A DNA stretch of 30,820 bases from Emmonsiellopsis sp. PD_33 (Eukaryota > Ascomycota > Eurotiomycetes > Onygenales > Ajellomycetaceae). The DNA is taken from NCBI GenBank assembly GCA_032988165.1, contig JANTQF010000397.1:1-30820 (forward strand). Reading direction: 5' to 3'. Shown piece after piece: positions 11,636 through 22,862 of this stretch. The position numbers and the translations under genes were made by a program. Position 1 is the first letter of the stretch; every line of letters begins with the position of its first letter. Under the pieces are notes generated by a model that saw only the letters and a list, made by a program, of their open reading frames with translations, ran no database searches and had not been told where the DNA came from.

Positions 11636-11659
11636 TTTTGTTTTGTTTTGTTTTGTTTT
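11636..11659. repeat. (TTTTG)n pentanucleotide microsatellite
   Basis: About five TTTTG units follow a poly(T) run. Confidence 0.8.
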
Positions 11660-12240
11660 CTTTCCGACTCCCTTTTTTTTTTCCTGGGTGGAGAGGGTAG
11701 GGTAGGGGGTGTTTTTTTGAGCTCCATGTGTGGTTGGGATATGGAGATTTACGGGTCTGAGCTGGGGGGTTTTGGTTTCAAAGATGATGATATTGTGGGG
11801 ACATCTACCTATCTATCTATTCGATAAAATTTCCATTCTGTTATGAGGCAACGATCGATTAGAGTAATCGTTAAATAAATGGTATTTCGAGGGGGATGGA
11901 TAATACATAGTATTCCTTATCAGCCAGATTTATAGATAACATAAATAGTAATTATACACTTCATTAAATAGAGACATCAACAGAGCTCATTATTAACAAG
12001 TTAGGGATATTCACGCCAACAAACATTAACATTATCTATTCATCTGATAGATAGATAGCTGTAATAGGGGCGCGAGAAAAACCAAAAAAAAAAAAAAACA
12101 ATAATAATAATAATAGCAAGTCATACCCCCCAAACACCACGCTATGCGTTAACGATGCGTTGATAACTCAACGAAGTCGACAAAAAAATAGTTATAATCA
12201 TTAGATCCACCAGACAAGGACAAAAAACAGACCATACCAA

Positions 12241-15200
12241 TCACAGCGTATCAACCCTTTCCAGCCCGCTCTTGGCCCCATTCCACTCCGAAGAGTTACG
12301 CGGGCCAGTACCGGTACTCGTCCCCGATCTCTTCATCGCGTGTTTCTTCTGATGGAGATCAAGATTCAGCCCCCCACTGAACCCACGCGCAATTGAGGCG
12401 AACGGCAAACCAGTCTTTCCATCGGTGGTGTGGTGGAGGTCTTGGTCTGATGTTGATGTGCTGGCTGTATGCGCATGGGGATGGTCGGTACTGCCGCCGC
12501 TTCCGGTGCCGCGGTGATGGTTGCGGTCGCGACGGGCTGGTTGGGAGCGGCTACGCTGGGTTGATTCCCTCGTTGGGTATTTTTCTGTTGGGAAGGGGGC
12601 AGGGGAGGGGGGCATGGGGAGTTTGATGACGACGTGGTCGAAGCATCGGCAGCCGCAGCCGCTGGGGCAGGAGGGGAGTTCATAGTTTTCGGCGGTTGAG
12701 GTTGGTTGTGGGGAGAACCACTTCTGGTGGCATTCTAGGCAGGTGATGTGGCCGCAGCCTAGACAGGGAGCGAACATTCCGTTGACTATTTCGTCGCAGA
12801 TGACGCAGGATAGCTTGGTGGGGATGGATTGGGTGGGATTGCATTCTGGGCATTGAATGGTCGACGAATCTGTTTGGGTTTTACTGCTGTGGCTGACTTT
12901 ATTTGGGGATGCAGGAGCAAATGCAGAAATATGGAGAGCATGGCCGCACTTCGCGCAGTGTCGTTGGATCTCTAACCCTGGATTGTCTTCAAAAGGTTGT
13001 GGTTCCTGGGACTGACTAGAAGGTAAAAGCCTGGAATCCTGCCGCGTAAACACTGATACTCGTTTATCGTGGTATTTCGTTCGACGCTGAGGTGTATCCG
13101 AAATACCATCAATTCGGAGCACCTCTCTCCGCTCGACAACCATGCCCCAAATGAAGAGTAAATTCGCATAGGCAGCCCGATACGCTCTGTAAATGTGCTC
13201 CTGCCGCTGGTCTAATAGCGGGACATACGCGTGGTTGTCGCTGTCAAACATGTCTTGGTTTTTCAAAACGACTTTGAAGCCCTTTGTTGGTTTAGATTTG
13301 GGTGAGGTAGGTCGCTCGCTTTCGGAATCAGAGTGGGTTTGTGAGGTTGCAGCAGTGGATGCGGTTAGATAGTCGGGTACTGCGGATGCAGGCTTTGCAA
13401 ATATACCGCTAGTAGTCCATCCACCAGTCCCGGTTATATTTAGGCTTCCTGCCGGACTTGGCCGCCTTTTGCTACTGTTACTTGGTGGGGAGGATGATCC
13501 CGAAGGGCCAAATGTGAAGGATCGTGATAGTGAAGAGGCAAGTGTTCCAAAATTGGAAACAGAGCGTGGGTTAGAATGATGATCTGGAGACCCAGAGAGG
13601 GAAATGACCTGTGAATGGGATTTACGTCCTGTAGGGTGTCTATTGGCGTGAACGGCTTGAGGAGGAGTGGTTCCAGTTGAGTAGAGTGGCGGTGTATCTG
13701 CCTGCCACGGCCCTGCGGAGGAGCAAACAGAGCTTTGAGATGTCGAAGCAATTTGGGGATCTTTGTGTAGCGATGTAAGTCGCGATGTCAGCTGTGATTT
13801 TGACTGAAAATCGCTGGTTGGCGAAGTGTAATCCGGAGTTATGGCCGGGTTCTGCAGCACAATAGAAGATTGCCTATCTCTACGGGATCCCGGCTGACTG
13901 GGCTCTCTTTTCGACTCTGGTTCGTAGAGTATGCACGAAAGCATACCCAGCATCTGAACATCCCCTAGACGCTCGAAATAGTTGAACCTTGTATAAAATT
14001 AGCGGTGATCTAAATTTAGCAAAATGATGGGAAAACTTACAACGCAGGAACGAGCCAGCGGCCGCCAAGAGGATGCTCTCCCCATTTGATTTTGTCGGAT
14101 CGAGATGATGTCGACGGCCTCCTTTTTCTAATTTTATCGAAACTCATGTCCACACCGCTATCCTTCCGCTTCACATCACGCAAGGCTTGTCTTGCAATAA
14201 CAACGATGTCGTTTCCTGGGTAGATATCTGGCGAAAGCTGGTTTTGCAACATCAACCTAACGAGACCCCAAACGTGGGCCAGGTCGAAATTGCCGAAACT
14301 AGCAGCAGCAGCCATATTGTGGGCGCAAACGTCAGGGCGATTTCCGAATACTTGATATTCTTTGGCTAGTTCTCGCTTGGCAGGTAGCATGTCGCTTAGA
14401 TCATGGATAGATATGGTGTTATGTGAATTCTCTGATGATGACTTGGCGGTCCCAACGCCAGTTGTAGATTTTTGGGAGTTTTCTGCCGACCTCGAACGGT
14501 AAAATCCTAAACTACCGCTTCTCCACGTATTTGGAGCATGGAATTGAGGAGGAAGATTTCCTAGGAGATCGGACGAGCCGGACGAACTGGAAGTTTCCAC
14601 GGAGGAATCATCCGAATAGTCAGATGCACCATCATCAGTGATAGTCCCCCGACCTGTTCCAACACCGCTGGAATGTTTGGGACCTGGTGAGCCTGTCTGG
14701 AGCCGGCCAAAGCCCTCAAAAACTCGATCGTTTCTTGCCAATCTCATATCGCTGAGTGCCATTGACCCCATGAAAGAAGCAGACTTTTCTTTCTTGGCGG
14801 GAAAGAAGCACACAAGTCGCCCATCATTAGTCCAAAGAGCCCCGCACGTTTTGGAGACCGGAACCATCACATTCGCATTGACAGGACGCAGGAGTCCAGA
14901 AGAACTCAACCCAAGGCTATTTCCGCGGAATTGTCCGCCTTCCTCGTCTTCGTCACTTGATTCGTCGCCATCCAGTATATCCGGGGACTTCAACGGTTCC
15001 GGAGCCTGTCGTTGTACCAACGCAATACTTTCTTCGACTGTATGTTCGCCTAGCAGGAAGCGAAGTGCTCCTTCCAGAGATCCTCTCTTTTGAGGCAAAT
15101 ATGTTTCGGCAATGGTCCGTAATCCGGAAGTGATGGTTGAGGCTAACTGGCTGGTGACTGAACTGGTTTTCTGGACATTGAAGACTGGGATGGCAGCTCT

Positions 15201-16793
15201 AGGGTAGTCGAGAGGAAATTTGATATCAACCTTGATAAAGAGGCTGCTTCCGTCAGCGCCCCATGGACCGTGCATTGAAACTGTAGTCTTCCTTTGCCCA
15301 ACATTAACGGACTCAAAGGACACCTTTGTAAACTTTTCGCCAACATGTGTAATTTCATCCCCTAATGTTTCCACTTCCCATCCGGATATTTTTACTCCAC
15401 GCATCCAAGAAATAGGATTCATATCAGCCCGTAATGCCGAATTGCCCTGCATTCCTGCTGCGGCTCCCATTGCACCCCCACTAGTCCAGCCGCGGGAATA
15501 TGGCATGGAAACACTACTGGGGCCAACTCCTACAGTTGAGGGTGATCGGTGGTGCTCCGCCCGTGGAGTATCTGAAACGACATAGTCCTGTTGCTCGATA
15601 TGGCCAGCTATCTTTGGATCATCACGGAAGCTTTTGTAGACGGCACCTTTGCGCGTTATATTCAAGGACGGGTTAAACGATTTTCCATACTCATAGCCCA
15701 CACCTGCCAGAATCTCGGGGTTCACCCGATGTAGGCGCAGCTCTCTGTCTGTGCCCCAGGAGACGAGTTGGAATTCGCGATGATCCAAGCCGTCCATAAC
15801 AGCTCCTCTCGTCCGCCAAAGGAATTCCTTGACCTGTCCTCTGTGTCCTGGAAAGCTGTGAACCCGTGTAAAATCACCTTCTTCATTTCTCTCCCGACTA
15901 TAAAGGTGCAAATCACTATTCCCACGTTGTGGCATGGCAAGAACACCAAAACCAAAAGGAGTATTTCTGGCTCGCCAAACAGGGAATGGCGTATGGATGA
16001 CCTTTTCCGGAACATCCTCTTCCTTGGAATAGTCCCAAAATTTGATAGTTTTGTCCAAGGAGCATGTCACTAGCGCCTCAGGGCGGATTCGATTCCAGTC
16101 AACGCCATAAATTTTCGTACTGTGAGCTTCAATCGTACGAATCGGATATGCACCCATTCGATCATCCCAAATGCGGAGAAATTTGTCATGAGAACTGGCA
16201 ATCACATGTGGGTCTTGTCTGTTCCACTTAACCTGGGTTGCGCCGGCAAACCAATCAGAAAATGATACCACAGGCCTGGCTGGAGTTCGAAGATCCCAGC
16301 AGTGGACGAAGCTGTCGACGGCACACGTGGCGAGCATGTCAGGATGGTGGGCGGAGAAGTTGATATCTGTGATTGCTCGGGAGTGTGCATGCAGAACGTA
16401 TTCGATCGAGTTCCGGGACGTTTTCATTGCCAGGTTCCATACCAATGCTTTCTGGTTTGATGTGCTTACAACCCAGCTATCTCGTGAGGCGAACGGGGAC
16501 CACTGGACATCAGCTACTTCCCAGGGAGTATGGTGAGGGAGGTATCGAGGGGGAGAGTAGGGGCTATCCAGATCAATTATATGGAGACCCTCCTTTCTAT
16601 TACGTCGTCAGTGACATTGGAGGACAACTTGTAGGCTAAGGAAAACATACGAAGCTAGCACAACGTCTCTCCCGCAAGGAGATATTGACATGGACCCCAC
16701 GGGCTGCTCTACATGAAACGAGCTGTCCTCGCCAAAGGTAGGGCTCTCAAAGGCAGAGGCCAATGGCCTCAATGCCATAGGGCTTGACATCAT
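12241..16793 (-). CDS. WDR59/Mtc5 (Sea3), SEA/GATOR2 complex subunit
   Basis: Minus-strand exons 16793-16651, 16596-14041 and 13987-12241 join in phase, giving 1481 residues; introns are 54 nt (GTATGT...TAG, CACTGAC branch site) and 53 nt (GTAAGT...AAG). WD40 repeats cover about residues 40-340, for example the WDLRTPARPV and IWDDRMG blades. An RWD domain lies at about 455-570, then a long Ser-rich region. A C-terminal zinc/RING-like module at about 1244-1348 has CAKCGH, CPEC, CVIC, CLGCGH, CLEC and CGCRC clusters. WD40 plus RWD plus zinc module is the WDR59/Mtc5 architecture. In yeast and animals this subunit belongs to the vacuole/lysosome-associated complex that controls TORC1 in response to amino acids. 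The ATG at 16793 is the first in frame after a stop. Diverged coding-like DNA lies further upstream, so the true N-terminus may differ. Confidence 0.9.
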
Positions 16794-17579
16794 GTCGAAT
16801 ATGTCGAGTAGACAACAACGGCTATCGAATTACTACCCGCGGAGATAGACAGAAGCTGTCCAAACCGGCCTCACACGGTGAGCAAGGGCTCATCGAGAGC
16901 CTCGGGCAGGCGAGGCGAAAGGGGATAGAGCGCCGGTTTGGACTTGGGACCGTGTAATTCCCATATCGAAACGTAGGACTGTCGTCGGAAGCAAAGGCGT
17001 ATGCAGGTGAAGCTTTGACTAGGACAATACTGGAAGAATTAGCCATGCAACTTTCCACGGGAAGAGGGCTCCAGCTGGAGAAACAGACAATGGAAGAGTG
17101 AAGCTATCTCCGACGGGCAAAATACCTCGACTGCGGACTTGGCCTGCGATGTCCCTGAGGTCCCCGTCTTTCCGTTTCCGGAAGTCCGCAAGGTGCACCG
17201 AGGATGGATTACATAAGCTAGGTTCAAGCGCAGTCACATGACGGCGACGTCATCACCTGACAAACTGCGCAGTTGGCGTGTGCAGCCGGCCGCACGAGGG
17301 GCGGGCAGGCTACGGCGGCCGACAGGGCCACCAGCGCAGCAAATTGCGGGCATCGCACCCCCCTTGACTTCCATCTGGTCTGACTGCATCCTGCTCCAGT
17401 TCGTCTGCACATATCGCTCTCGCTCTCGCTCCCGGCCGTGTCTGGCTTGCATATATCCCAATAGTAGCTGCTTGAGCCCCAGATATACGCATCCGTGTAT
17501 CCCGCCGTGTTCCCCCTAACCAATCCTCCTGGCTGCTGTCCCGCAGTTACGTTGTCTTGCATTGCTGTGAAAGCCAGCC
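16794..17579. promoter_or_regulatory. Divergent intergenic region between WDR59 and UBC13
   Basis: The two genes point away from each other across 786 bases, so this segment should hold both promoters. It contains the near-palindrome GTCACATGAC (17233-17242) and a CRE/ATF-like GACGTCAT (17246-17253) four bases later. A CTCTCG/CGCTCT pyrimidine run lies at about 17416-17434 and may be near the UBC13 transcription start. The minus strand at 16846-17046 is open and may be old or alternative WDR59 N-terminal coding sequence. Confidence 0.5.
17233..17253. promoter_or_regulatory. E-box-like GTCACATGAC plus CRE-like GACGTCAT
   Basis: GTCACATGAC at 17233-17242 holds a CACATG core in a nearly symmetric setting, like bHLH sites. 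GACGTCAT at 17246-17253 matches the ATF/CREB half of TGACGTCA. The same 10-mer GTCACATGAC also occurs at 8957-8966. Binding factors are inferred, not shown. Confidence 0.35.
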
Positions 17580-18459
17580 ATGTCTTTGCCAAAGAGAATA
17601 ATCAAGGAGACCCAGCGTCTGATGACCGAGCCGTGAGTGGTCATATATACCAGCCTTCAGACCCCCATTTACATGGCTAGAAACATATATCTAACATCCC
17701 TCCGCAAAAAGTGTTCCCGGCATCATCGCAGCTCCAAGACCAGATAACCTCCGCCATTTCGACGTCACTCTTGAAGGACCCCCAGATTCGCCGTATGAAG
17801 GTGTGTATTTTGCATGCCCAACAACCCCCCCTTCCCCTGTGCTGTTATACCTAATTCGTGAACAATGGCATTGTCAATCAACCCAAATCAAACCAAAACA
17901 AAGACAATCAAAAGCCCCAACTCCCAATTTAAGAAGCTCTATTTAATCAAACAAAAAAATTAGGCGGAATTTTCGTACTACAAATTTTCCTACCAGATGA
18001 CTACCCCATGGCCCCGCCAAAAGTCCATTTCATGACAAAGATATACCATCCCAACATCGACGGAGTCGGGAGAGTCTGCCTGGACGTATTAAAAAGTACC
18101 AACCAACCCAACCAACACCCTCCCCGCTCCCTCCGCTTCATCTTCTCCTTCCTTCCCAAAACAAACACAAACACATATAAGAATGAACAACACAACTAAC
18201 AAAATCCCAAAAACAAACAGATAACTGGTCGCCCGCCCTCCAAATCCGCACCATCCTCCTCTCGATCCAAGCCCTCCTCGGCGCGCCCAATCCAAGCGAC
18301 CCTCTTGCCCCCAAAATCGCTGAAGCGTGGACCAACAACACGCCTAAGGCTATTGCCGAAGCTAAGCAAGGTACAAGCATAAATGGCACCAAGGAGGCGG
18401 CTATTAAGCTGTTGCTAGAAATGGGGGCAGATTCTTTCCCGTTCGATCAACTTAAATGA
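17580..18459 (+). CDS. Ubiquitin-conjugating enzyme E2 Ubc13 (UBE2N family) with altered C-terminus
   Basis: Four exons join in phase: 17580-17632, 17712-17800, 17964-18095 and 18221-18459, giving 170 residues. Introns begin GTGAGT, GTGTGT and GTACCA and end in AG. The E2 core is complete: the HPN motif at 76-78 and catalytic Cys86 in GRVCLDVLK, followed by NNWSPALQIRTILLSIQALL, which is typical of Ubc13. Ubc13 works with the E2 variant Mms2 to build K63-linked ubiquitin chains in error-free postreplication repair and endocytic signalling. It acts in nucleus and cytosol. After EAKQ the usual final helix (EWT.YA type in yeast and human) is missing. Instead 29 residues follow, starting GTSINGTKEA and ending FDQLK, so the protein is about 20 residues longer than usual. 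A GTACAA at 18371 sits at the point of divergence and could be an unused or regulated donor site. The family call is firm and the tail is uncertain. Confidence 0.92.
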
Positions 18460-19192
18460 TGCCTAGATTAGCCTTTTCTTTTTACATAGCAGCACGATAC
18501 ATAGCAGCACGATAAGAAATCCGCACGAGGGGGGAAGGAAGGCCAGCTGGACCCCTCCCTCCAATCCCCCACCAACCCGGTCCCGGCGCCGCACGTTTTT
18601 TTTAAAGCCTCTTTTTTTGGTTATATTGTTGATTCCTCGGCGTTCGGGTCCTGGTTCGTTAGTTTCTTTAGTACTGGTGATCTTTTTATTTCCCGCCTTT
18701 TATAGCCCTTTTTCCTTATTGTCGCTGTTGTTGTTATATGCGCAAATGCTTCCGACAGACATAACTCTTTCTTATACATGAATAGAAGATCCTTGTGTTA
18801 AATCATTGCCTGTGTCATGCATACTATGAGCACCATCTCCTTGGTGAATTATTTGGCTTACATCCTCTCAAATCGATAATACGGTAATGCTTATCTTTTT
18901 CGGTGTAGCAACGTTATTGGATGAGAGCTCGATCTTCCCAAAGAGGTGATGATCGTATATACAATCCAAGTTAAAACCATTATATGTACCAAATCAACAA
19001 TATTCAAATTACGAACTATCCCACAGAACATCGTGATATGATCTCAAGCTGCAGGGGGGCAGATAGGGTGTAAATCGTCACATAAGAAGAACCAACAAGT
19101 TTGACCAAACCATAGTCAAACCAGCCTTGAAACTCCCACCTATAATCGCATTTCAATAGATGAAAAGTAAATGTAAAACCTGAAACCCACAA
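18460..19192. other. Convergent intergenic region after UBC13 and the NLR gene
   Basis: This is the 3' flank of both neighbours, which converge here. It contains an exact 15-bp tandem duplication (18484-18513) and T-rich runs at about 18597-18720. No gene is seen. Confidence 0.55.
18484..18513. repeat. Exact 15-bp tandem duplication in the UBC13 3' flank
   Basis: The unit ACATAGCAGCACGAT occurs twice head to tail, 25 bases after the UBC13 stop codon. It is probably within the 3' untranslated region and may vary between strains. Confidence 0.85.
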
Positions 19193-22100
19193 TCAAGTAT
19201 AGTAAATCCTTCGGTACATGGCATCCAAATTTCTGGAATAACTAACCAGCAATTCATGGAAAGTCGTCTTATGATAATCAACTTCCTTCGCCAGGACAGT
19301 ACGGAGACCTCCTGTCTCAACTTCAACTTCCACCTCCGCTCCCAACTCGACCAGGATCTCCACTATCTGCCCACGTCTCCGATCTGCAGCACCTGTGATG
19401 GCACTAAACTGGCCTTCCTGAAGTGGGACATTCACTTGTGCCCCCGATTCGATCAACAGCTTCACCACCTCTAGATGACCCTTAGTAGCCGCGGCCGCTA
19501 GCGCACTGCCAAATTGCCCAACATGAAGGGGAGCATTGGGATCCGCACCAGCGTCAAGGAGTAGCTTGACCACCTTTATGTCACCAACATATGCCGCGGA
19601 CGAAAGGGCACTGCCCCAGTCGCCAATGAATAGTTGTGCATTCACGTCCGCTCTAGATTTTATGAGTAGGTCGACCACATCTTCCATAGAGCCTCTCGTC
19701 CGTTCTGTTCCTGCTGCCGCCGCTAGCGCGCTTCCAAAGTTGTGCGCCATAAGGCATGCGTTCACATCAGCGCCTAAGTTAATCAGTAGCTCCATGGTGT
19801 CTATATCGGCCAGTTGTACGGCTGCATCCAGGGCACTGCCAAAGCTTCCAACAAGTAGTTGAGCATTGACATCTGCGCCTGAGTCAATCAACAGTCGCAC
19901 CATGTCCCTGTCGCTTCTTGACACTGCCGCCACCAGAGCGTTTGCGTATAATTTCGATATTAGCTGTTCGTTAACATCTGCCCCCCATTCAAGAAGGCGC
20001 TTGCAAAGAGGCAATGATCCGCCCAATACAGCAAGCTGTAACACTGAACGGCCCTGGCTATTTTTCCCCACTAGATCTGGCCAAGGGGTAGCCCAGCAGT
20101 TCGGTAGTAGAGCATATAGTCCAAAAGCACAAACGGCAAAGGTGGACACGCATGTAGGTTCGAGATCACGGGGAGTAAATTCGGATCTTTTAAAAACGGA
20201 CGACGGTGGCATTTGGTCACGAAGAAGTCCCCTAAATATTCTATGCCAGCTTTGAAACGCAGACATGCTTTCCGTTGGGGATCCAAGGAATCTTCCGAGA
20301 AGGCCGGAAATTCGACTATTGTTGCCCTTGTTGTTTTCGCACTCTCGAGCATGGATCATCCAGTGGTGGGCCGCGTAGATCACAAGGTTATAGAATTGAT
20401 GGCCACTTGACAGTCCACTCTTCTCGTCTTCGTTCTTGCTCTCGTTATGCTGGATGTGGTATGCAGGATCATTGAGTAGCGTAAGACATACAGCTGTCAC
20501 CAGACTGTTTGCCTGCTTCTGATTCCAGAGAAGCTCTTCGCAGTACTCTATAACCGAGAGGTGGGAAGGAACCCAAACTGCACGATTGGGGTCGATAATT
20601 AAAAGGTTGTGGCAGTATTTAAGGAGAAGGTCCTCGTCAAGGTCGTCAATAGAATTGATCGTATCACCCCCATCCTGGCATACAGCAGGGAGAAGCTCCC
20701 CGGTTGAAAGCGGTTTGCGGGAGCACATGACCCACTGGAATGCACGATTTGCAACCTCCCTTTCGATTTCATCCATTGCATCGAATATCTCAGTGTAGGT
20801 ATCCTTGAGATCAGCGGGGAGTTTCCCCAGACGAGCCCTGATATGTTTTTCCTGTTGTAACACGAGAAGCTGTTTGATCTGCAGGTACGCCCATTGGAAC
20901 CTATATTTATATAGTTAGAATTAGTTGTGCAGAGGGCGGAATTTCGGGCATATTAGGTACTTACATCCCCTGGCTACGATCTTGAAGTGTGTCAACGATA
21001 TCTTTTTGAAGTTCGGTCGGCATTTTGTTCCATCTTCGGTGTCTGACGATCTCGCTCTCAACAAACTTGGAGATGTCATCGTGATTATCTGTCGCCTGTA
21101 TTCCTATATTCGCGTGATTCCAGAACATATCCCTGATGTCTATATAGGGTCGACTTGAAATAAATATTTTGACTGGTCGTGACGCGGAAGCAACAAAATA
21201 GTTAACCACCTCAACGAGAACAGATCGTTTCTGTTCTTCACATTCATCCAGGGCATCCAAGATAATCGTCGTCTTTGGATAGGTATTGATGAGTTCAAGA
21301 AGCAGTTCCTTACAGTCATTTATGGTGGGTGTAGAACCTTCCTCTCGAGACTTGTTATAATACTGCCGGATACGCTGTTGCATCGAATGTTGGCCATTCG
21401 CAGTAGTCGATAATTGACGCACAAAACTCCGCAATACCGCTAAGGGTTCTCGTCGTTCGGGGTCGTTTCTATTGCAATAGAAGAATGCAATGCCTTCGTG
21501 ATTGGGGTCGTTCTTCAGGATGTCCTGGATCTCATCAATAACCTTAGACACAAGGAAGGTCTTTCCCGTCCCAGCTATTGATATGTGTCAGCACCACTCC
21601 AATCATTGTAGCCGAGCTTCGGCACATACCAGTCCCATAGAGCCAAAGCGTCACAGATGAGCTAGAATTATACCACTCGAAGTAGCTTGGATGCTTCAAA
21701 ATCCATTCGCAGGTTCCCTGGGTACGGCTGTCTGCCACGGTACGATGGTTGGCTCTATAAAGCACATCTGATATCCAATCAAGTATTTTTAAGCGCTCCT
21801 CACCATTCACTGTTTCTAAAAGCGTAGAAACTTTTTTGTCTGAGCGGAGAATCGGTGTGCTCAATATCCCAAGGAGCTTTTGGGTGTTTAAGTCTACCTC
21901 CCGAGCATCTCGATTGAGAATACGCTCGCAATTCTGGGCTTCGACATCGACCCTCGCTTGTAGGTCTCGACATTTGTTGACATAATCTAACACCTCGCTG
22001 GGTTTCACAAGAGCATGAAGAGCTCGAATCCCAGTGGTTTTAGAGAGCAGCCGGTAAGTTAGGGCTATCAGACCTAGGATAACGGCGTAGAGCTCAGTTA

Positions 22101-22862
22101 ACACTGCTTCAAGATTTTGCAACGCGTCCTTCGGTGTAGCCCGGGGTCTATATAAGCTCTCATATATTGCACAGCGGCCGACTAAATACGTGATCGTTTC
22201 GATGCCCACAAGTAAGGCTCCCATTTGAGTGGATTCGGCAACGAATATCTTGGATAAGCTCAGTATGATATATCATGCATAAATATTCCGCTTAAAAGTG
22301 TATGACTTTAGTTTACCTGAAGCATGAACCGAACGCCCGCCCAGGGCAAAGAGGCGTGAACCTGATCGTAGCCCACAGCAACATCGCCAACGGCTATGAA
22401 CTTCTGCAACCAAACTATCGTCTTCTCGGCAACATCTCGCAATATTAATTCCTTCCCACCGAGAACCACTCTGTAGGATTTCGTTTCGCACTCGCTCTGT
22501 TTCGTTCTAGCCATCCCGACTAGCTCTTCAATATTCTCTGACAGAGGGCGTGGCCTCGTCCCCGCAGGCTGCATACTTTGTATTGCGGCCTGGTCATCTT
22601 GTGGGAGAGTCTGTAGTGCATCAGACCAAAGGTCTCGGATTGTAGGAGAGGCTTTAGCTGGCGCCGATGTTGTGGTTGTGGCAGTCGTGGAGCTTGTCGT
22701 AGAGATTGTCTTCGGCTGGGTAGTAAGGGGGACAATGGCAGGCGTTATGGAAGTAGGTTGCGTTTGTGAGGACCCTACATTGGGAAGGCGAGACTTCTTC
22801 TTCATATGCGTAGGGCGGCTGAATCCCAATTTGACCATCCATTTCTTTGTTTGAACAGACAT
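19193..22862 (-). CDS. NLR-like receptor: NWD-type N-domain, NACHT NTPase, ankyrin repeats
   Basis: Minus-strand exons 22862-22317, 22248-21630, 21574-20965 and 20900-19193 join in phase, giving 1160 residues. Introns are 68, 55 and 64 nt with GTAAAC, GTATGT and GTAAGT donors. The start is the first ATG of the open frame; an earlier in-frame TTG at 22991 is not credible. Residues 1-60 are a basic then Ser/Thr-rich leader. About 70-300 resembles the N-terminal domain of NWD NACHT proteins (TIRDLWSDAL onward). Walker A is G387-TAGTGKT, restored only by splicing, and Walker B is TTIILDALDEC near 490-500. QGMFQWAYLQ near 590 is typical of the region after NACHT. Ankyrin-type repeats run from about 872 to 1140, with LLI..GADVNAQL blocks. 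Such proteins are cytosolic signalling ATPases; fungal relatives act in heterokaryon incompatibility and are proposed innate receptors. The ligand and effector mode are unknown. There is no disruption. Confidence 0.88.
19270..20010 (-). repeat. Tandem ankyrin-coding units
   Basis: About seven repeat units of about 34-40 codons encode FGSAL.AAA and LLI..GADVNA blocks. The recurring FGSAL codons fall near 19501, 19607, 19728 and 19830, spacing of about 103-120 bases. The copies differ considerably at DNA level, so they are not freshly amplified. Confidence 0.7.

Larger units (their letters stand above)
10100..12240. other. Microsatellite-dense gene-free stretch
   Basis: No gene is supportable. 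The stretch alternates between AT-rich patches (about 10920-11220 and 11810-12120) and a string of short tandem repeats, mostly with a 5-bp unit, listed separately. It lies between the 3' ends of the Zn2Cys6 gene and the convergent WDR59 gene, so no promoter is required here. Confidence 0.6.

Noticed and set aside
10182..11659. CRISPR-like or satellite array
   Set aside because: The units are 4-5 bp simple repeats with no spacers; these are microsatellites in a eukaryotic genome.
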